Positions 8,267 to 16,374 of a stretch of 64,000 nt of DNA are shown in pieces. The notes under the pieces were generated by a model. The model saw only the letters and a program-made list of their open reading frames with translations, was not told where the DNA came from and ran no database searches. Position 1 is the stretch's first letter. Every line of letters starts with the position of its first letter. The translations under genes were made by a program, and so were the position numbers. Source of the stretch: Rhodoferax_B sp049316285 (GTDB lineage Bacteria > Pseudomonadota > Gammaproteobacteria > Burkholderiales > Burkholderiaceae_C). The DNA lies in contig NZ_JBMOXA010000017.1 in the NCBI RefSeq assembly GCF_049316285.1, positions 39,740 to 103,739 on the forward strand. Direction: 5' to 3'.

Positions 8267-9516
8267 GCCAGTTCTCCACGTTTGCTGTTGCTCGGTGTAA
8301 CACCTATCCAGGGTTGCGCGGCTTCACCGGCACGCGTCAAGGCCACGGTGGCGACAAAACCGCCCAGTACTTCCATCAGCAGGATGGCAGGCAGGGCAAT
8401 GGCGGTGAGTTGCATGGCCAGTGCGGGTGAGGCGGTGGCGAACACCGAGGTCAGCAGCAACGCCACGGACGACATGGGGGACATGGCACAGCCCACCCAC
8501 AACGCCTGTTGTGGCTTGAGCCCGCTGCCAAAACTGGCCAGCGACACGGCCACGATTTTGGCCGCCGCACGCACCACCACCAGCGCCAGCGCGATGATCA
8601 CGGCCGCGTGTTGCCACGGCGCCTGTGCCGCGGCGGTGGACACCAGCACAAACATCAGCATGGTGAGCATGGCGCCGGCGGTGCCCAGTTGGCGCGGCCA
8701 GATCCAGGGGCGTGGATGCAGTTGCTTGAGCAGCATGCCGGTCAGCAGCGCGGCCAGCGCGGCCGATCCACCGAGCGAGGCGGCACTGGCCGCACCGGCG
8801 GCAATCAGCGCCAGCAGCAGCATGGAGGTGTTTTCGCTGGTCGGGCTCATCACGCGCAAGGCAGAGCGCATGGCGAATGTGGCAATGGCCGCCACCATGA
8901 TGGACATGCCGAACACCCGCACGATGGGGTACATGGTGGCCAGCCAGTCGGCGTGTGGTGTGTCCAGTCCGGCCATGGCCGTGCCCAGGGTCAGCGCGTA
9001 CAAGGTGTTGAGTGTGGACAGCGTCAGCGCGCGTTCCGTGACCGGGCCCGAGGCCCTGGAATCCATCACCACACGTGTCAACACGGCGGGCGAGGCCACC
9101 ATGGAGACGATGGCCAGGTTGCGTGACAGGCTGGGCTCCAGGCCGAAGCTGCTCAACAACCAATAAACGCCTGCAAACGTGGCTGCCGATTCCAATAGGC
9201 TTTGCACCAACACCATGGGGTTGTGGCGAAACCAGCGCAGCGAGATCCGTGCGCCGGCCTCGAACAGCACCACCGCCACGCCGAGTTCCAGCAAAAACAG
9301 ACCATTGCCCTGCAGTGGCCAAACCACGCCGGTGAAGCCAAAAAAACCCGCGATGGCGCCCACCACAGAGTAGCCTGCCACCTTGGGCAGGCCGGTATAG
9401 CGGCGCACCAGATAACCCACCACGGCGGCCACCGCCAGCAACAGCGACCAGGCCACCGTGGCCGACCCGACAGTGGGCGCGGCACCCTCGCTCCAGAAGG
9501 CCAGGAATTCATTCAT
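8263..9516 (-). CDS. CPA2-type cation:proton antiporter, second copy
   Basis: This 417-residue polytopic protein is only distantly similar to the product of 5762-7084 but shares the same landmarks: YLVRRYTGLPKVAGYSVVG near residue 36, ELGVAVVLFEAG, and VASPAVLTRVVMDSRASGPVTER near residue 140. It has no C-terminal RCK domain. Its start overlaps the upstream MarR gene by 8 bp and its stop overlaps the YbdK gene by 4 bp, so the three genes are translationally coupled. The ion and direction cannot be told from sequence. Confidence 0.85.
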   Translation of the reverse strand: MNEFLAFWSEGAAPTVGSATVAWSLLLAVAAVVGYLVRRYTGLPKVAGYSVVGAIAGFFGFTGVVWPLQGNGLFLLELGVAVVLFEAGARISLRWFRHNPMVLVQSLLESAATFAGVYWLLSSFGLEPSLSRNLAIVSMVASPAVLTRVVMDSRASGPVTERALTLSTLNTLYALTLGTAMAGLDTPHADWLATMYPIVRVFGMSIMVAAIATFAMRSALRVMSPTSENTSMLLLALIAAGAASAASLGGSAALAALLTGMLLKQLHPRPWIWPRQLGTAGAMLTMLMFVLVSTAAAQAPWQHAAVIIALALVVVRAAAKIVAVSLASFGSGLKPQQALWVGCAMSPMSSVALLLTSVFATASPALAMQLTAIALPAILLMEVLGGFVATVALTRAGEAAQPWIGVTPSNSKRGELA

Positions 9517-10186
9517 GCGGCGTGTCTCCAGGCGTGGGTGATGCCAGGCTGTTTTGCGAACGGTTGTACAAGGACTCGTCGCCAGGCACTCGCGGCGTGG
9601 TGGCGGGCAGTGGTGCGCTGGTGTGCAAGGCGTCGCCTTCGCGCAGTGCCGTCACCGGCAGCGGGTCGGCATCGAGTTTTTGTGAGCCCAATTGCGTCAA
9701 CATGGCCCGCAAGCCGCCGTTGAGTTGTTGCAAGCCGACATCGTCGAGTTCATCGATCAGCGTTTTCAGCAGGCCACTGCCGCCGCCACGGCTTTGTGAC
9801 AGCTGGGCTTGGGCCTGCGCCGTGGCGTGCAACAGCACGGTGCGCTGGTCTTTCTCCAGTCGTGTGCGCGTGACCAGTCCTGAGGCCACCAGGTGGCGCA
9901 GCATGTTGCTGATGGACGGCAGGCTTAGCCGCATCTTCGAGGCCAGCGAAGACACCGTGAGTCCGGGGTGTTGTGCCACCAGCGTCAAGGCGCGCACTTC
10001 GGCCGACGACAGGCCGGTGGCCTGTTCGAGTTGCCTATAGTCTTCCTGCGCGGCCCAGAAAAGGCTGCGCAAGGCTTTGAGGGCTTCAGCCTCCTGATCG
10101 CCACGCGGCGCCGCAACGGCGGCCGGTGCTGGCGCGGTGCTGGGCATTGGGCTGGATGAAGCCGGACCGGTAGAGGATGGTTTCAT
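9509..10186 (-). CDS. MarR-family transcriptional regulator
   Basis: This 225-residue protein has a central winged helix (residues about 45-125: SSLASKMRLSLPSISNMLRHLVASGLVTRTRLEKDQRTVLLHAT, seen as helix-turn-helix and wing). The N-terminus is Pro/Ala/Ser-rich and the C-terminal tail of about 60 residues is longer than in most MarR proteins. It is the first gene of the antiporter-ligase-antiporter operon, so it probably controls that operon in response to a small ligand. An inverted repeat 47 bp upstream (10233-10248) is a candidate operator. Confidence 0.85.
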   Translation of the reverse strand: MKPSSTGPASSSPMPSTAPAPAAVAAPRGDQEAEALKALRSLFWAAQEDYRQLEQATGLSSAEVRALTLVAQHPGLTVSSLASKMRLSLPSISNMLRHLVASGLVTRTRLEKDQRTVLLHATAQAQAQLSQSRGGGSGLLKTLIDELDDVGLQQLNGGLRAMLTQLGSQKLDADPLPVTALREGDALHTSAPLPATTPRVPGDESLYNRSQNSLASPTPGDTPHE

Positions 10187-10232
10187 CGACGGTTTTACCG
10201 ATTAAAAGTATTTGGATGGGCGGAACCATTCT

Positions 10233-10248
10233 AGGACCGCGTGGTCCT
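10233..10248. promoter_or_regulatory. Inverted repeat AGGACC-N4-GGTCCT, candidate MarR operator
   Basis: A perfect 6+6 palindrome with a 4-bp spacer lies between the marR start (10186) and the end of gcr (10372). The size and place fit an autoregulatory operator. It could also be a weak hairpin. Confidence 0.4.
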
Positions 10249-10371
10249 CGTATTTGCAGGCAAAGACCTACAAAACGTGTGCGCAAGCGGCCACCAGGGA
10301 TTACCCTGGATCAAAGCGCGGCGACGCGGTTGATGGCTTGATTGGGGCGTCCGTCAGTCGCGTTGCCTGCG

Positions 10372-12348
10372 CTAGCGCTGCTTGGTGGGCAGCAGAAAGC
10401 TCAAGGGTTCGCGGCGCAGCCGTGCCCAGATCGCCGAGCGGATGCGCAGCCGGTCGGCTCGGCCTACGCTGTGGGCGCGCAGGGCCAGCCGAAACGCCAG
10501 GAAGAAGCTGACCAGCAGATTCAACAGGCCGATGAAGGGGATCGCCAGCAGGCACCACCACAGTTGCGGGTTGTCGAGTACATCCCAGCCCATGGCGGCC
10601 ACCGCCGCGGCCAGTTGGCCGGTGGACAGCGTGACATGGCGCACGTCCAGGGGCAGGCCGAAAAAGGTGGCAAACGCCGGCACCAGGCCAAGCATCAGGC
10701 CCAGCGAGATGTTGGAGGCAAAGCCGGAAATGTTGGCGCGCAAAAAGGTCGACCAGCGGTCGGCACGTGTGTGGCCCAGCCAGCGCGTGATGCTCGGGTT
10801 GTAGCGCAGGGCCGAGTCCAGCCGGTGCAGCACAAACCAGTTTTCCGCCCAGCCGGCGATGATGCTGGCGGAGAACAGCAGCACACCCGTGAAGGCGGCA
10901 AACAGCAGCGCGCCGCCACGCACGTCCAGCGTGTCGAACACATGGTGTGCGGTTGTGGTGTCTATGAGCGCATGGCCGAAAAAATACTGCCATGCCGCAC
11001 TGATGGCCAGCACCACCGGGAACACCGCCACCACGTTGCCCAGCACCGCCGCCACCTGTGATTTCACTAGGTAGGTCACTTCGTCGACGAAGGCGGAAAC
11101 CGCCCCTGGCGTGGACAAGGTCTTGAGCTTTGCGGCCAGTGCCGGAGCCGTCATGGCCGGCTGCTTGGTGGCCAGCGTGCAGTGCAGCAGCTGTATCAGC
11201 ACAAACGAGCCGGCATACATCATGGCCAGCCAGAAGCCGTTCCAGAACGCCGACAGCGCCAGGCCGGCCATCAGGAACTTCAGCAGCGTGGTCAGCCCCG
11301 TCAGCGCGCCGCCGCCGGCCGCCTTGCGCAGCATGCTGCGGTACTCGGCGCTGTCGCGGGTGATGTAGTGCACGCCGGTTTCGGCGCTGCGCTCGGTGAC
11401 CTTGGCCGCCAGAAGTGTGGAGTTGGCTGCCACCAGCGCGCGCAGACTGCTGCGGTCGCGTCCCAGCAAAGCCATGCGTGCGACAAAACGCAGCGTCACC
11501 GGTCCGGCGCTGGCGGGCTGCAGCAGTTCCAGCAGTTCACGGATGCGCAGCACACGTTCGCGCATCTGCCGCAGGCGAAACACCATGCCGACCGAAATGC
11601 CGTTTTCTTCGAGATGGGTGTAGACCGACGCGGCGGCGTGCCGGCACGCGTCCAGCCGGGCGCGGAAGCGTTGGGTGACGCTGGGCAAGCCGGCTTCATC
11701 TTCTGGCGGCCGCTCCAGGGATTCGCGCAGCGCCTGCACATCCAGATCCAGCATATGGAAGGGCCGCGACTCCAGGGTCTTGGCATGCATGCGCAGGCGC
11801 AGTTCGGACGAGAACCCCGCGGCCTGCATCTGCGTGGTGCAGTAGGCGATGGCGTCGAGCACGGTGTTGCGCCCGGCCAGCGACAAATGGCCGGTCGAGC
11901 CGGTGAGCAGTGAAGCCAGGGCCGTGGCCTGTTCATCGGTCACGGCGCTGAGCCAGCGGGTGTCGTCGGCGTGGTTGAACACCAGCGAAAACAGCTCGCT
12001 GGCGTCTATGGTGTCGGGGGTACTGGGCAGCAGTTTGCGGCGCAGACGCTCGCCCACTTCGGTGATGAAGGCGGAGCGCGGGGCAAAGCCAAAGTCGGCC
12101 AGCAGGGTGGTGGCGTCGACGGACTCGAGTAAAGCGCGCCACCAGTCCTGCAGGCGTTGCGCCAGCGCAGCATCGGCCGAGACGGTGTTGATGAACAATT
12201 GCAGGCGCTGTGTGGCCAGTTCGGGTTCGGCCTTGGGGCCGCGTATCCAGGCCACCACCTGGATCAGCCAAAGGTTGCGCTGGGTCAGCGAGGCGTGCGC
12301 ATCCAGCGCAGAGAAAAAAGTGCTTAGCGGATTTTGGCCTTGGGTCAT
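10372..12348 (-). CDS. gcr: Gcr-type 'site-specific recombinase' family membrane protein
   Basis: This 658-residue protein matches the betaproteobacterial family named after gonococcal Gcr (SpecificRecomb family). The N-terminal 330 residues are soluble and helical; the C-terminal half has about six hydrophobic segments (for example LLKFLMAGLALSAFWNGFW near residue 345). It has no serine- or tyrosine-recombinase motif, so the historical name may not describe its true activity; the membrane topology suggests another role. It is separated by about 24 bp from apaG on the same strand. Confidence 0.8.
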   Translation of the reverse strand: MTQGQNPLSTFFSALDAHASLTQRNLWLIQVVAWIRGPKAEPELATQRLQLFINTVSADAALAQRLQDWWRALLESVDATTLLADFGFAPRSAFITEVGERLRRKLLPSTPDTIDASELFSLVFNHADDTRWLSAVTDEQATALASLLTGSTGHLSLAGRNTVLDAIAYCTTQMQAAGFSSELRLRMHAKTLESRPFHMLDLDVQALRESLERPPEDEAGLPSVTQRFRARLDACRHAAASVYTHLEENGISVGMVFRLRQMRERVLRIRELLELLQPASAGPVTLRFVARMALLGRDRSSLRALVAANSTLLAAKVTERSAETGVHYITRDSAEYRSMLRKAAGGGALTGLTTLLKFLMAGLALSAFWNGFWLAMMYAGSFVLIQLLHCTLATKQPAMTAPALAAKLKTLSTPGAVSAFVDEVTYLVKSQVAAVLGNVVAVFPVVLAISAAWQYFFGHALIDTTTAHHVFDTLDVRGGALLFAAFTGVLLFSASIIAGWAENWFVLHRLDSALRYNPSITRWLGHTRADRWSTFLRANISGFASNISLGLMLGLVPAFATFFGLPLDVRHVTLSTGQLAAAVAAMGWDVLDNPQLWWCLLAIPFIGLLNLLVSFFLAFRLALRAHSVGRADRLRIRSAIWARLRREPLSFLLPTKQR

Positions 12349-12375
12349 GCGTAGGGGGAAATGTTCAGACGGCGC

Positions 12376-12801
12376 TCAATGCAGCACGCGGCTGCCGGAT
12401 ACGTCGGTGTGGTCGGTATGGGGGCGCTCATCGCTGCGCGCGGAGGCGTCCAGCACAAAGGCCGGGATAGGCGCCTCGAAGCGTTCGCCATCTTCGGCGA
12501 CGCAGAAGTAATGGCCCTGCATGCTGCCCAGGCTGGTGCGTAAAACGCAGCCGCTGGTGTATTGAAAGGCTTCACCGGGTTTGAGCAGCGGCTGATGCCC
12601 GACCACACCCAGGCCCCTGACCTCCTGTATGCCGCCTTCCTGGTCGGTGATGTGCCAGTAGCGCGAGATCAACTGCGCGGCCACATCGCCGCGGTTGGTG
12701 ATGGTGATGGTGTAGGCATAGGCGAAATGTGCGTGCGACGGGGCGGACTGCTCGGGCAGGTACGCCGAATGCACTTCAACGTCGAATTGGTATTTGGACA
12801 T
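12376..12801 (-). CDS. apaG: ApaG protein
   Basis: This 141-residue single-domain protein has the immunoglobulin-like ApaG fold, with YAYTITITNRGDVAAQLISRYWHITD near residue 28, VVGHQPLLKPGEAFQYTSGC near residue 65, and MQGHYFCVAEDG. Family members are linked genetically to Co2+/Mg2+ resistance and diadenosine tetraphosphate metabolism, but the biochemical role is unclear. The ATG at 12801 (MSKYQFDVEV) is the usual family start. It is divergent from rpe, with about 170 bp between starts. Confidence 0.93.
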   Translation of the reverse strand: MSKYQFDVEVHSAYLPEQSAPSHAHFAYAYTITITNRGDVAAQLISRYWHITDQEGGIQEVRGLGVVGHQPLLKPGEAFQYTSGCVLRTSLGSMQGHYFCVAEDGERFEAPIPAFVLDASARSDERPHTDHTDVSGSRVLH

Positions 12802-12971
12802 GGGTGCGCTCTCAGATGGGGACATCCTGCGAAAATGCAAGGCTAAGGGCAAGTGCAGGGCATCTGCACTTTTACCAGGGTCTGGTTGGGATTTTTGTAG
12901 GCGCGCGGCTCGGCTGCGTTTCGCGATGTGAAGAACCCGCCGGCATTAAAACGTCAATCCACGAGTATTTC

Positions 12972-13658
12972 ATGACTACCCAATACCGCATCGCGCCGTC
13001 GATATTGTCGGCTGATTTCGCCCGCCTCGGCGACGAAGTTAAAAACGTCATCCAGGCCGGTGCCGACTGGATCCACTTTGACGTGATGGACAACCATTAC
13101 GTGCCCAACCTGACCTTTGGGCCGATGATTTGCAGCGCGCTCAAGCCGCATGCCAAGCAGGCCGACGGCACAGCCGTGCCCATCGACGTGCATTTGATGG
13201 TGAAGCCGGTGGATGCATTGGCCGCCGCGTTTGCCGACGCGGGTGCCGACTTGATTAGCTTCCACCCCGAAGGCACCGAACACGTGCACCGCAGTGTGCA
13301 GGCCATCAAGGCCAAGGGCTGCAAGGCCGGGCTGGTGTTCAACCCGGCGACCAGCATGGATGTGCTGGACTGGGTGATCGACGACCTCGACCTGATCCTG
13401 ATCATGAGTGTCAACCCCGGTTTTGGCGGCCAGAGTTTTATTGACTCGGCACTGCGCAAGGTCGAGCAGGCGCGCAAGCGCATCGACGCCAGCGGCCGCG
13501 ACATTCGCCTGGAAGTGGACGGCGGCATCAAGATCGACAACATCGCCAGCGTGGCCTCGGCCGGCGCCGACACCTTTGTGGCCGGCAGTGCGATCTTCGG
13601 CAAGCCCGACTATGCGGCGGTGATCCGCAGCATGCGCGACGCGCTGGCCACCGTCTAA
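12972..13658 (+). CDS. rpe: Ribulose-phosphate 3-epimerase
   Basis: Rpe interconverts D-ribulose 5-phosphate and D-xylulose 5-phosphate in the pentose phosphate and Calvin cycles. The 228-residue TIM barrel shows all family motifs: IAPSILSADFARLG at residue 7, HFDVMDNHYVPNLTFGP with the metal-binding His/Asp, DVHLMV, MSVNPGFGGQSFI, and EVDGGIKIDNI. The ATG at 12972 gives the expected start. Only 15 bp separate its stop from the convergent Crp/Fnr fragment, so the usual downstream neighbours (gph, trpE) are missing on this side. Confidence 0.97.
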   Translation: MTTQYRIAPSILSADFARLGDEVKNVIQAGADWIHFDVMDNHYVPNLTFGPMICSALKPHAKQADGTAVPIDVHLMVKPVDALAAAFADAGADLISFHPEGTEHVHRSVQAIKAKGCKAGLVFNPATSMDVLDWVIDDLDLILIMSVNPGFGGQSFIDSALRKVEQARKRIDASGRDIRLEVDGGIKIDNIASVASAGADTFVAGSAIFGKPDYAAVIRSMRDALATV

Positions 13659-13673
13659 AACGCTAGATCGCTT

Positions 13674-14063
13674 TTAGCTCTCGGCGGCGTCGAGGTCTTC
13701 GGCTGCGGCGTACAAGGCTTCCAGCTTCATGACCCGCACGCCGCCGTATTCAATGCGGATGCTGCCGCGCGCCTGCAGCACGTTCAGTGCCTCGTTCACC
13801 CGCTGGCGCGACAAGCCCACCAGGTAAGCTAGCTCCTGTTGCGTGATGCGCAGCGTCTCGCCCACGCCGGGGTAGAGCACTGGGTTGAACAGCGAGGCCA
13901 GGCTCAGCGCCACGCGCACATCCGGGCTTTGCATGCGGTCGATGGCGCGTGCGGCGATGAACTGGCCCAGCCGTTCGTTGAGTTGGTCCATCATGAAGCG
14001 GTTGACGCTGATGGATTTGAATCCGGAGCGGAGAAACCATGCCTCGATCCGCAGATCGGGCAA
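13674..14063 (-). pseudogene. C-terminal fragment of a Crp/Fnr-family regulator
   Basis: About 110 residues match the helix-turn-helix half of the intact regulator at 16665-17468 (shared: LNERLGQFIAARAIDRMQ, then ITQQELAYLVGLSRQRVNE). The whole cyclic-nucleotide-binding half is missing. Homology stops near 14010, and the frame is closed by a stop at 14082-14084. The usable start would be a TTG at 14063 in unrelated sequence. By eye the DNA of the shared part is roughly 88% identical to the intact copy, with mostly synonymous changes, so the fragment was under selection until recently or still is. The break lies beside the cassette array, which suggests that array insertion or deletion removed the N-terminal half. 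Confidence 0.75.
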
Positions 14064-14228
14064 AAACTCGCCCAGAGGAATTCATCCGGAAAATTTTAGG
14101 TATGGCTAAACATTCAGACTGGCGTCAGTTGTTGTTTGGAGGGCAATGGCGTTGATTTAGGCGACCGATACAACTAGGGTGTAGGCCGTCTATTGATAGT
14201 TGGGCGCCACCAGAATCGAAGGAGCCTC
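14064..14228. other. Junction between the truncated Crp/Fnr gene and the cassette array
   Basis: No gene is seen. A GTTGGGC 7-mer at 14199-14205 fits the R' core site of a cassette junction. I could not find its RYYYAAC partner at the usual 60-bp distance, so the left end may be an attI relic or a truncated attC. AAGGAG at 14217-14222 is the ribosome site of the first cassette gene. Confidence 0.45.
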
Positions 14229-14597
14229 ATGCTTACCGACGCTCAAATTGAGCAAGCTATTCAATCGTTGAAATTGAAAGATGCTCTTCACGAGCACAAC
14301 GACTGTGTGCGTATTGCATACGCTTGGCTTGATGCACAAGTTAATACTCAAGGCGCAACTCGCACTACGAGGCCACTCAAGCATCTCATCGAGAAATGGG
14401 GTGGCCGGTATGTGTCGCAAAGCGATGTTGAGGTTGCTGCGCACCTGCATCCAAAGATCCGTGGAAAGTATCCGCACTACAACATTAGCTCCCGGCTAAC
14501 GGAGCCATCGACCGAACGTCTTACTGGTGTCAGCGAAGCCTTCACTCAAGACTATCGCAGCGGACACGCACCAAAGAACTACAAGATCCATGAGTAG
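14229..14597 (+). CDS. Cassette 1: hypothetical protein
   Basis: This 122-residue, probably soluble protein is charged and helical in its first half (AQIEQAIQSLKLKDALHEHN). The middle WGGRYVSQSDVEVAAHLHP and the C-terminal SEAFTQDYRSGH are the most distinctive parts. I do not recognise a domain. The ATG at 14229 follows AAGGAG at ideal spacing. An in-frame start 36 bp upstream is rejected because it would lie before the cassette boundary at 14199/14200. The stop is about 18 bp before the cassette's attC. Confidence 0.7.
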   Translation: MLTDAQIEQAIQSLKLKDALHEHNDCVRIAYAWLDAQVNTQGATRTTRPLKHLIEKWGGRYVSQSDVEVAAHLHPKIRGKYPHYNISSRLTEPSTERLTGVSEAFTQDYRSGHAPKNYKIHE

Positions 14598-14614
14598 TTC
14601 AGTGCCAGTCCGCG

Positions 14615-14680
14615 TGACGCCCAACCCGTCATTTCAGCGGACTGCCTTCGGCAGCCGCTGAATTCCAACGTTAGACGTCA
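14615..14680 (+). repeat. attC site of cassette 1
   Basis: The R'' core GCCCAAC lies at 14619-14625 and the R' core GTTAGAC at 14670-14676. Flanks TGACG/CGTCA extend the pairing. The inner arm pairs TCAGCGG with CCGCTGA around a GCC-TTC-GGC tip. About 66 bp in all. Confidence 0.82.
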
Positions 14681-14695
14681 CACAAATATTGGTCT

Positions 14696-15475
14696 ATGCA
14701 GATCCACCACATGCATTACGCCGAGTACTTTCATCAGGTAGAGAAGTCGATAACGGACGTGATTCGCCGGTGTCATCCGAGTTCATGGGACGAGAATCAC
14801 ATCACCTTCTCGCTCTGCGACGAACTATTTCAACGGCATCAGTCTGTGAACCTCGAAGGCCTTGACAGGCCATTCAAGATCATCTGGGACTTCCGAAAAC
14901 TTCGCCTTCCTGAAGAGACTGACTTCGGAGATATCGGTGTTCTCGTGCGGCTGACAACTTGGTCGAACGAGACTCTTGAAGGTATTGGCCTACTCGAAGC
15001 AAAGCGCCGCGACCTTGGAAAAGGTAGTTTCTCTTCTGCGAAGACTAGTCAACTGAAGAAGATCGTCTCAAAGGCCCCTAGCGCGCAACTGCTGCTTTAC
15101 GACTACGAGAACGTCTCAGCGTGTATGGACAACTGGTCCGTTCAGTTTGAGGATTACTACTATCGCCGCCGCTATGGAGAAGTACTACCGTTCACGCATT
15201 GCGTGTGTCTGCCAGCGCGGACTGCCCTTCAGCAAGGTAAGTACACAACAGACCTACATAAGTTCGGCGTTCCCCTTTCATATCAGATTGTCAATCGTTT
15301 CTTTCGCGGCTTCGACTTAGAAACCGATGCCAAAGTTCTGGATAGAGTTAAGGGAAATATCGATAGGAACGGTGGGCCTAGAGTCCTAATCCTAGTTGGT
15401 ATCTCATCAGGCAGCCAGGAGCCACAGTTGCCTGAAGTCAACGGTAATCGGTACATCGCCGCCGGTGATGTCTAG
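14696..15475 (+). CDS. Cassette 2: hypothetical protein with PD-(D/E)XK-like nuclease signature
   Basis: This is a 259-residue soluble protein. Residues 75-105 contain an acidic strand, GDIGVLVRL (Asp79), and 22 residues later LLEAKRR (Glu101-Ala-Lys103). This D...ExK arrangement is typical of PD-(D/E)XK restriction-endonuclease-fold proteins. The preceding acidic helix (residues 36-48) and following lysine-rich helix fit that fold, but I cannot name a family. Tyr- and Arg-rich segments (DYYYRRRYGEV) follow. The TAG stop lies inside the R'' core of its own attC, showing that the gene fills its cassette. A defence or DNA-processing role is inference from the motif. Confidence 0.68.
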   Translation: MQIHHMHYAEYFHQVEKSITDVIRRCHPSSWDENHITFSLCDELFQRHQSVNLEGLDRPFKIIWDFRKLRLPEETDFGDIGVLVRLTTWSNETLEGIGLLEAKRRDLGKGSFSSAKTSQLKKIVSKAPSAQLLLYDYENVSACMDNWSVQFEDYYYRRRYGEVLPFTHCVCLPARTALQQGKYTTDLHKFGVPLSYQIVNRFFRGFDLETDAKVLDRVKGNIDRNGGPRVLILVGISSGSQEPQLPEVNGNRYIAAGDV

Positions 15476-15528
15476 CCCTGCATTCCTGCGGACGCCTGAC
15501 GACGCCGCTGAATTTGAACGTTAAACCA
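15470..15528 (+). repeat. attC site of cassette 2
   Basis: The R'' core is the imperfect GTCTAGC (15470-15476) and the R' core is GTTAAAC (15520-15526). The inner arm pairs ATTCCTGCGG with CCGCTGAAT. The first core overlaps the stop codon of the cassette gene. Confidence 0.72.
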
Positions 15529-15539
15529 AAGAGCCGATC

Positions 15540-16028
15540 ATGGACTACCACGCCTTAGTCGAAGACTTCGCGAATCGCACGCGTTCAAACCTGCTTGCTC
15601 TTCGCCGCCTACAGGAGAGTGGTGTGGAGATTTTTGAAGTTACGGCACTGGTCAACTCAATGCTGGGCTTGCTAGTGTTTCCACAACAGAGCTATGTGGA
15701 TGCTCTGCCAGAGGTTCCTCTAGACGAACTTGAGCGGGAAGGCTGGCCGATTCCGAGACTTGATGGCAACTACCCTCAAGCCAAAAATCTCAAGCAACTC
15801 GTTCGCTATCTTCGCAACGCTGTTGCCCACTTCAATATGAAATTCAACGCGGGTAGCGACGGCCAAATTGCGGGACTAACCATCTGGAATACAGATCCCC
15901 GTAGCCACGCAGTCACTTGGAGAGCTAGCCTCACAGTCGAACAACTTGAGCGCATTGCCATGCAGTTTGTCGCCTTGCTTCTCAATGAGTCGGCGCTTGC
16001 GAAGCGCTACCCGGTCGCGCGGCCTTGA
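15540..16028 (+). CDS. Cassette 3: HEPN-like protein
   Basis: This 162-residue, mainly helical protein contains RNAVAH at residues 92-97, preceded by KQLVRYL. This is the R-x4-6-H motif of HEPN ribonucleases, in the variant in which Asn follows Arg. The N-terminal helices and the spacing resemble small HEPN families found on plasmids and in defence loci, such as the pEK499_p136 group. If active, it would be an RNase. No partner nucleotidyltransferase lies beside it inside the cassette. The start is 14 bp after the end of the preceding attC core. Confidence 0.68.
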   Translation: MDYHALVEDFANRTRSNLLALRRLQESGVEIFEVTALVNSMLGLLVFPQQSYVDALPEVPLDELEREGWPIPRLDGNYPQAKNLKQLVRYLRNAVAHFNMKFNAGSDGQIAGLTIWNTDPRSHAVTWRASLTVEQLERIAMQFVALLLNESALAKRYPVARP

Positions 16029-16042
16029 GGTTGCTTCGTATG

Positions 16043-16103
16043 CGGTCTAACCTTTCGTTCCAGCCGACGCCGAACGGTGCGGCTGAATGTAATCGTTACA
16101 CCG
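16043..16103 (+). repeat. attC site of cassette 3
   Basis: The R'' core GTCTAAC lies at 16045-16051 and the R' core GTTACAC (one mismatch to consensus) at 16095-16101. CGGTCTAAC and GTTACACCG pair imperfectly, and the inner arm pairs CAGCCG with CGGCTG. Confidence 0.78.
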
Positions 16104-16104
16104 A

Positions 16105-16374
16105 ATGGCACTTATGCGTGATCTTCCTCTGCGATGCCCCTGCTGCAGGTTCCAGACGCTAGGCGAACGTGGCGGTTACGAAATTTGTGTCGTGTGTTTC
16201 TGGGAAGATGACGGTCAGGACGACGATGACGCAGACAAAGTACTCGGTGGGCCCAATGGCAATTTGAGCCTTACGGTGGGACGTGCCAACTACCGGGCGT
16301 TTGGCGCGTCTCGTCGGCAGGACCTTCCGCATGTTCGCCCACCATTGCCTGAGGAGATGCCAGATGCGGTCTAA
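16105..16374 (+). CDS. Cassette 4: CPCC-family cysteine-rich protein
   Basis: This 89-residue protein starts MALMRDLPLRCPCC and has a second pair in CVVCFWEDDGQDDDDADK, so four cysteines (CPCC...CxxC) probably bind one zinc. This is the Cys_rich_CPCC family, common in cassette arrays and toxin-immunity-type neighbourhoods but of unproven function. The conserved GGPNGNLSLTVGRANYRAFG follows. The TAA stop overlaps the R'' core of its attC. Confidence 0.8.
   Translation: MALMRDLPLRCPCCRFQTLGERGGYEICVVCFWEDDGQDDDDADKVLGGPNGNLSLTVGRANYRAFGASRRQDLPHVRPPLPEEMPDAV

Noticed and set aside
10372..12348. Reading the 'site-specific recombinase' name as evidence of a mobile element
   Set aside because: The protein has membrane segments and no recombinase catalytic motif, and its neighbours are housekeeping genes.
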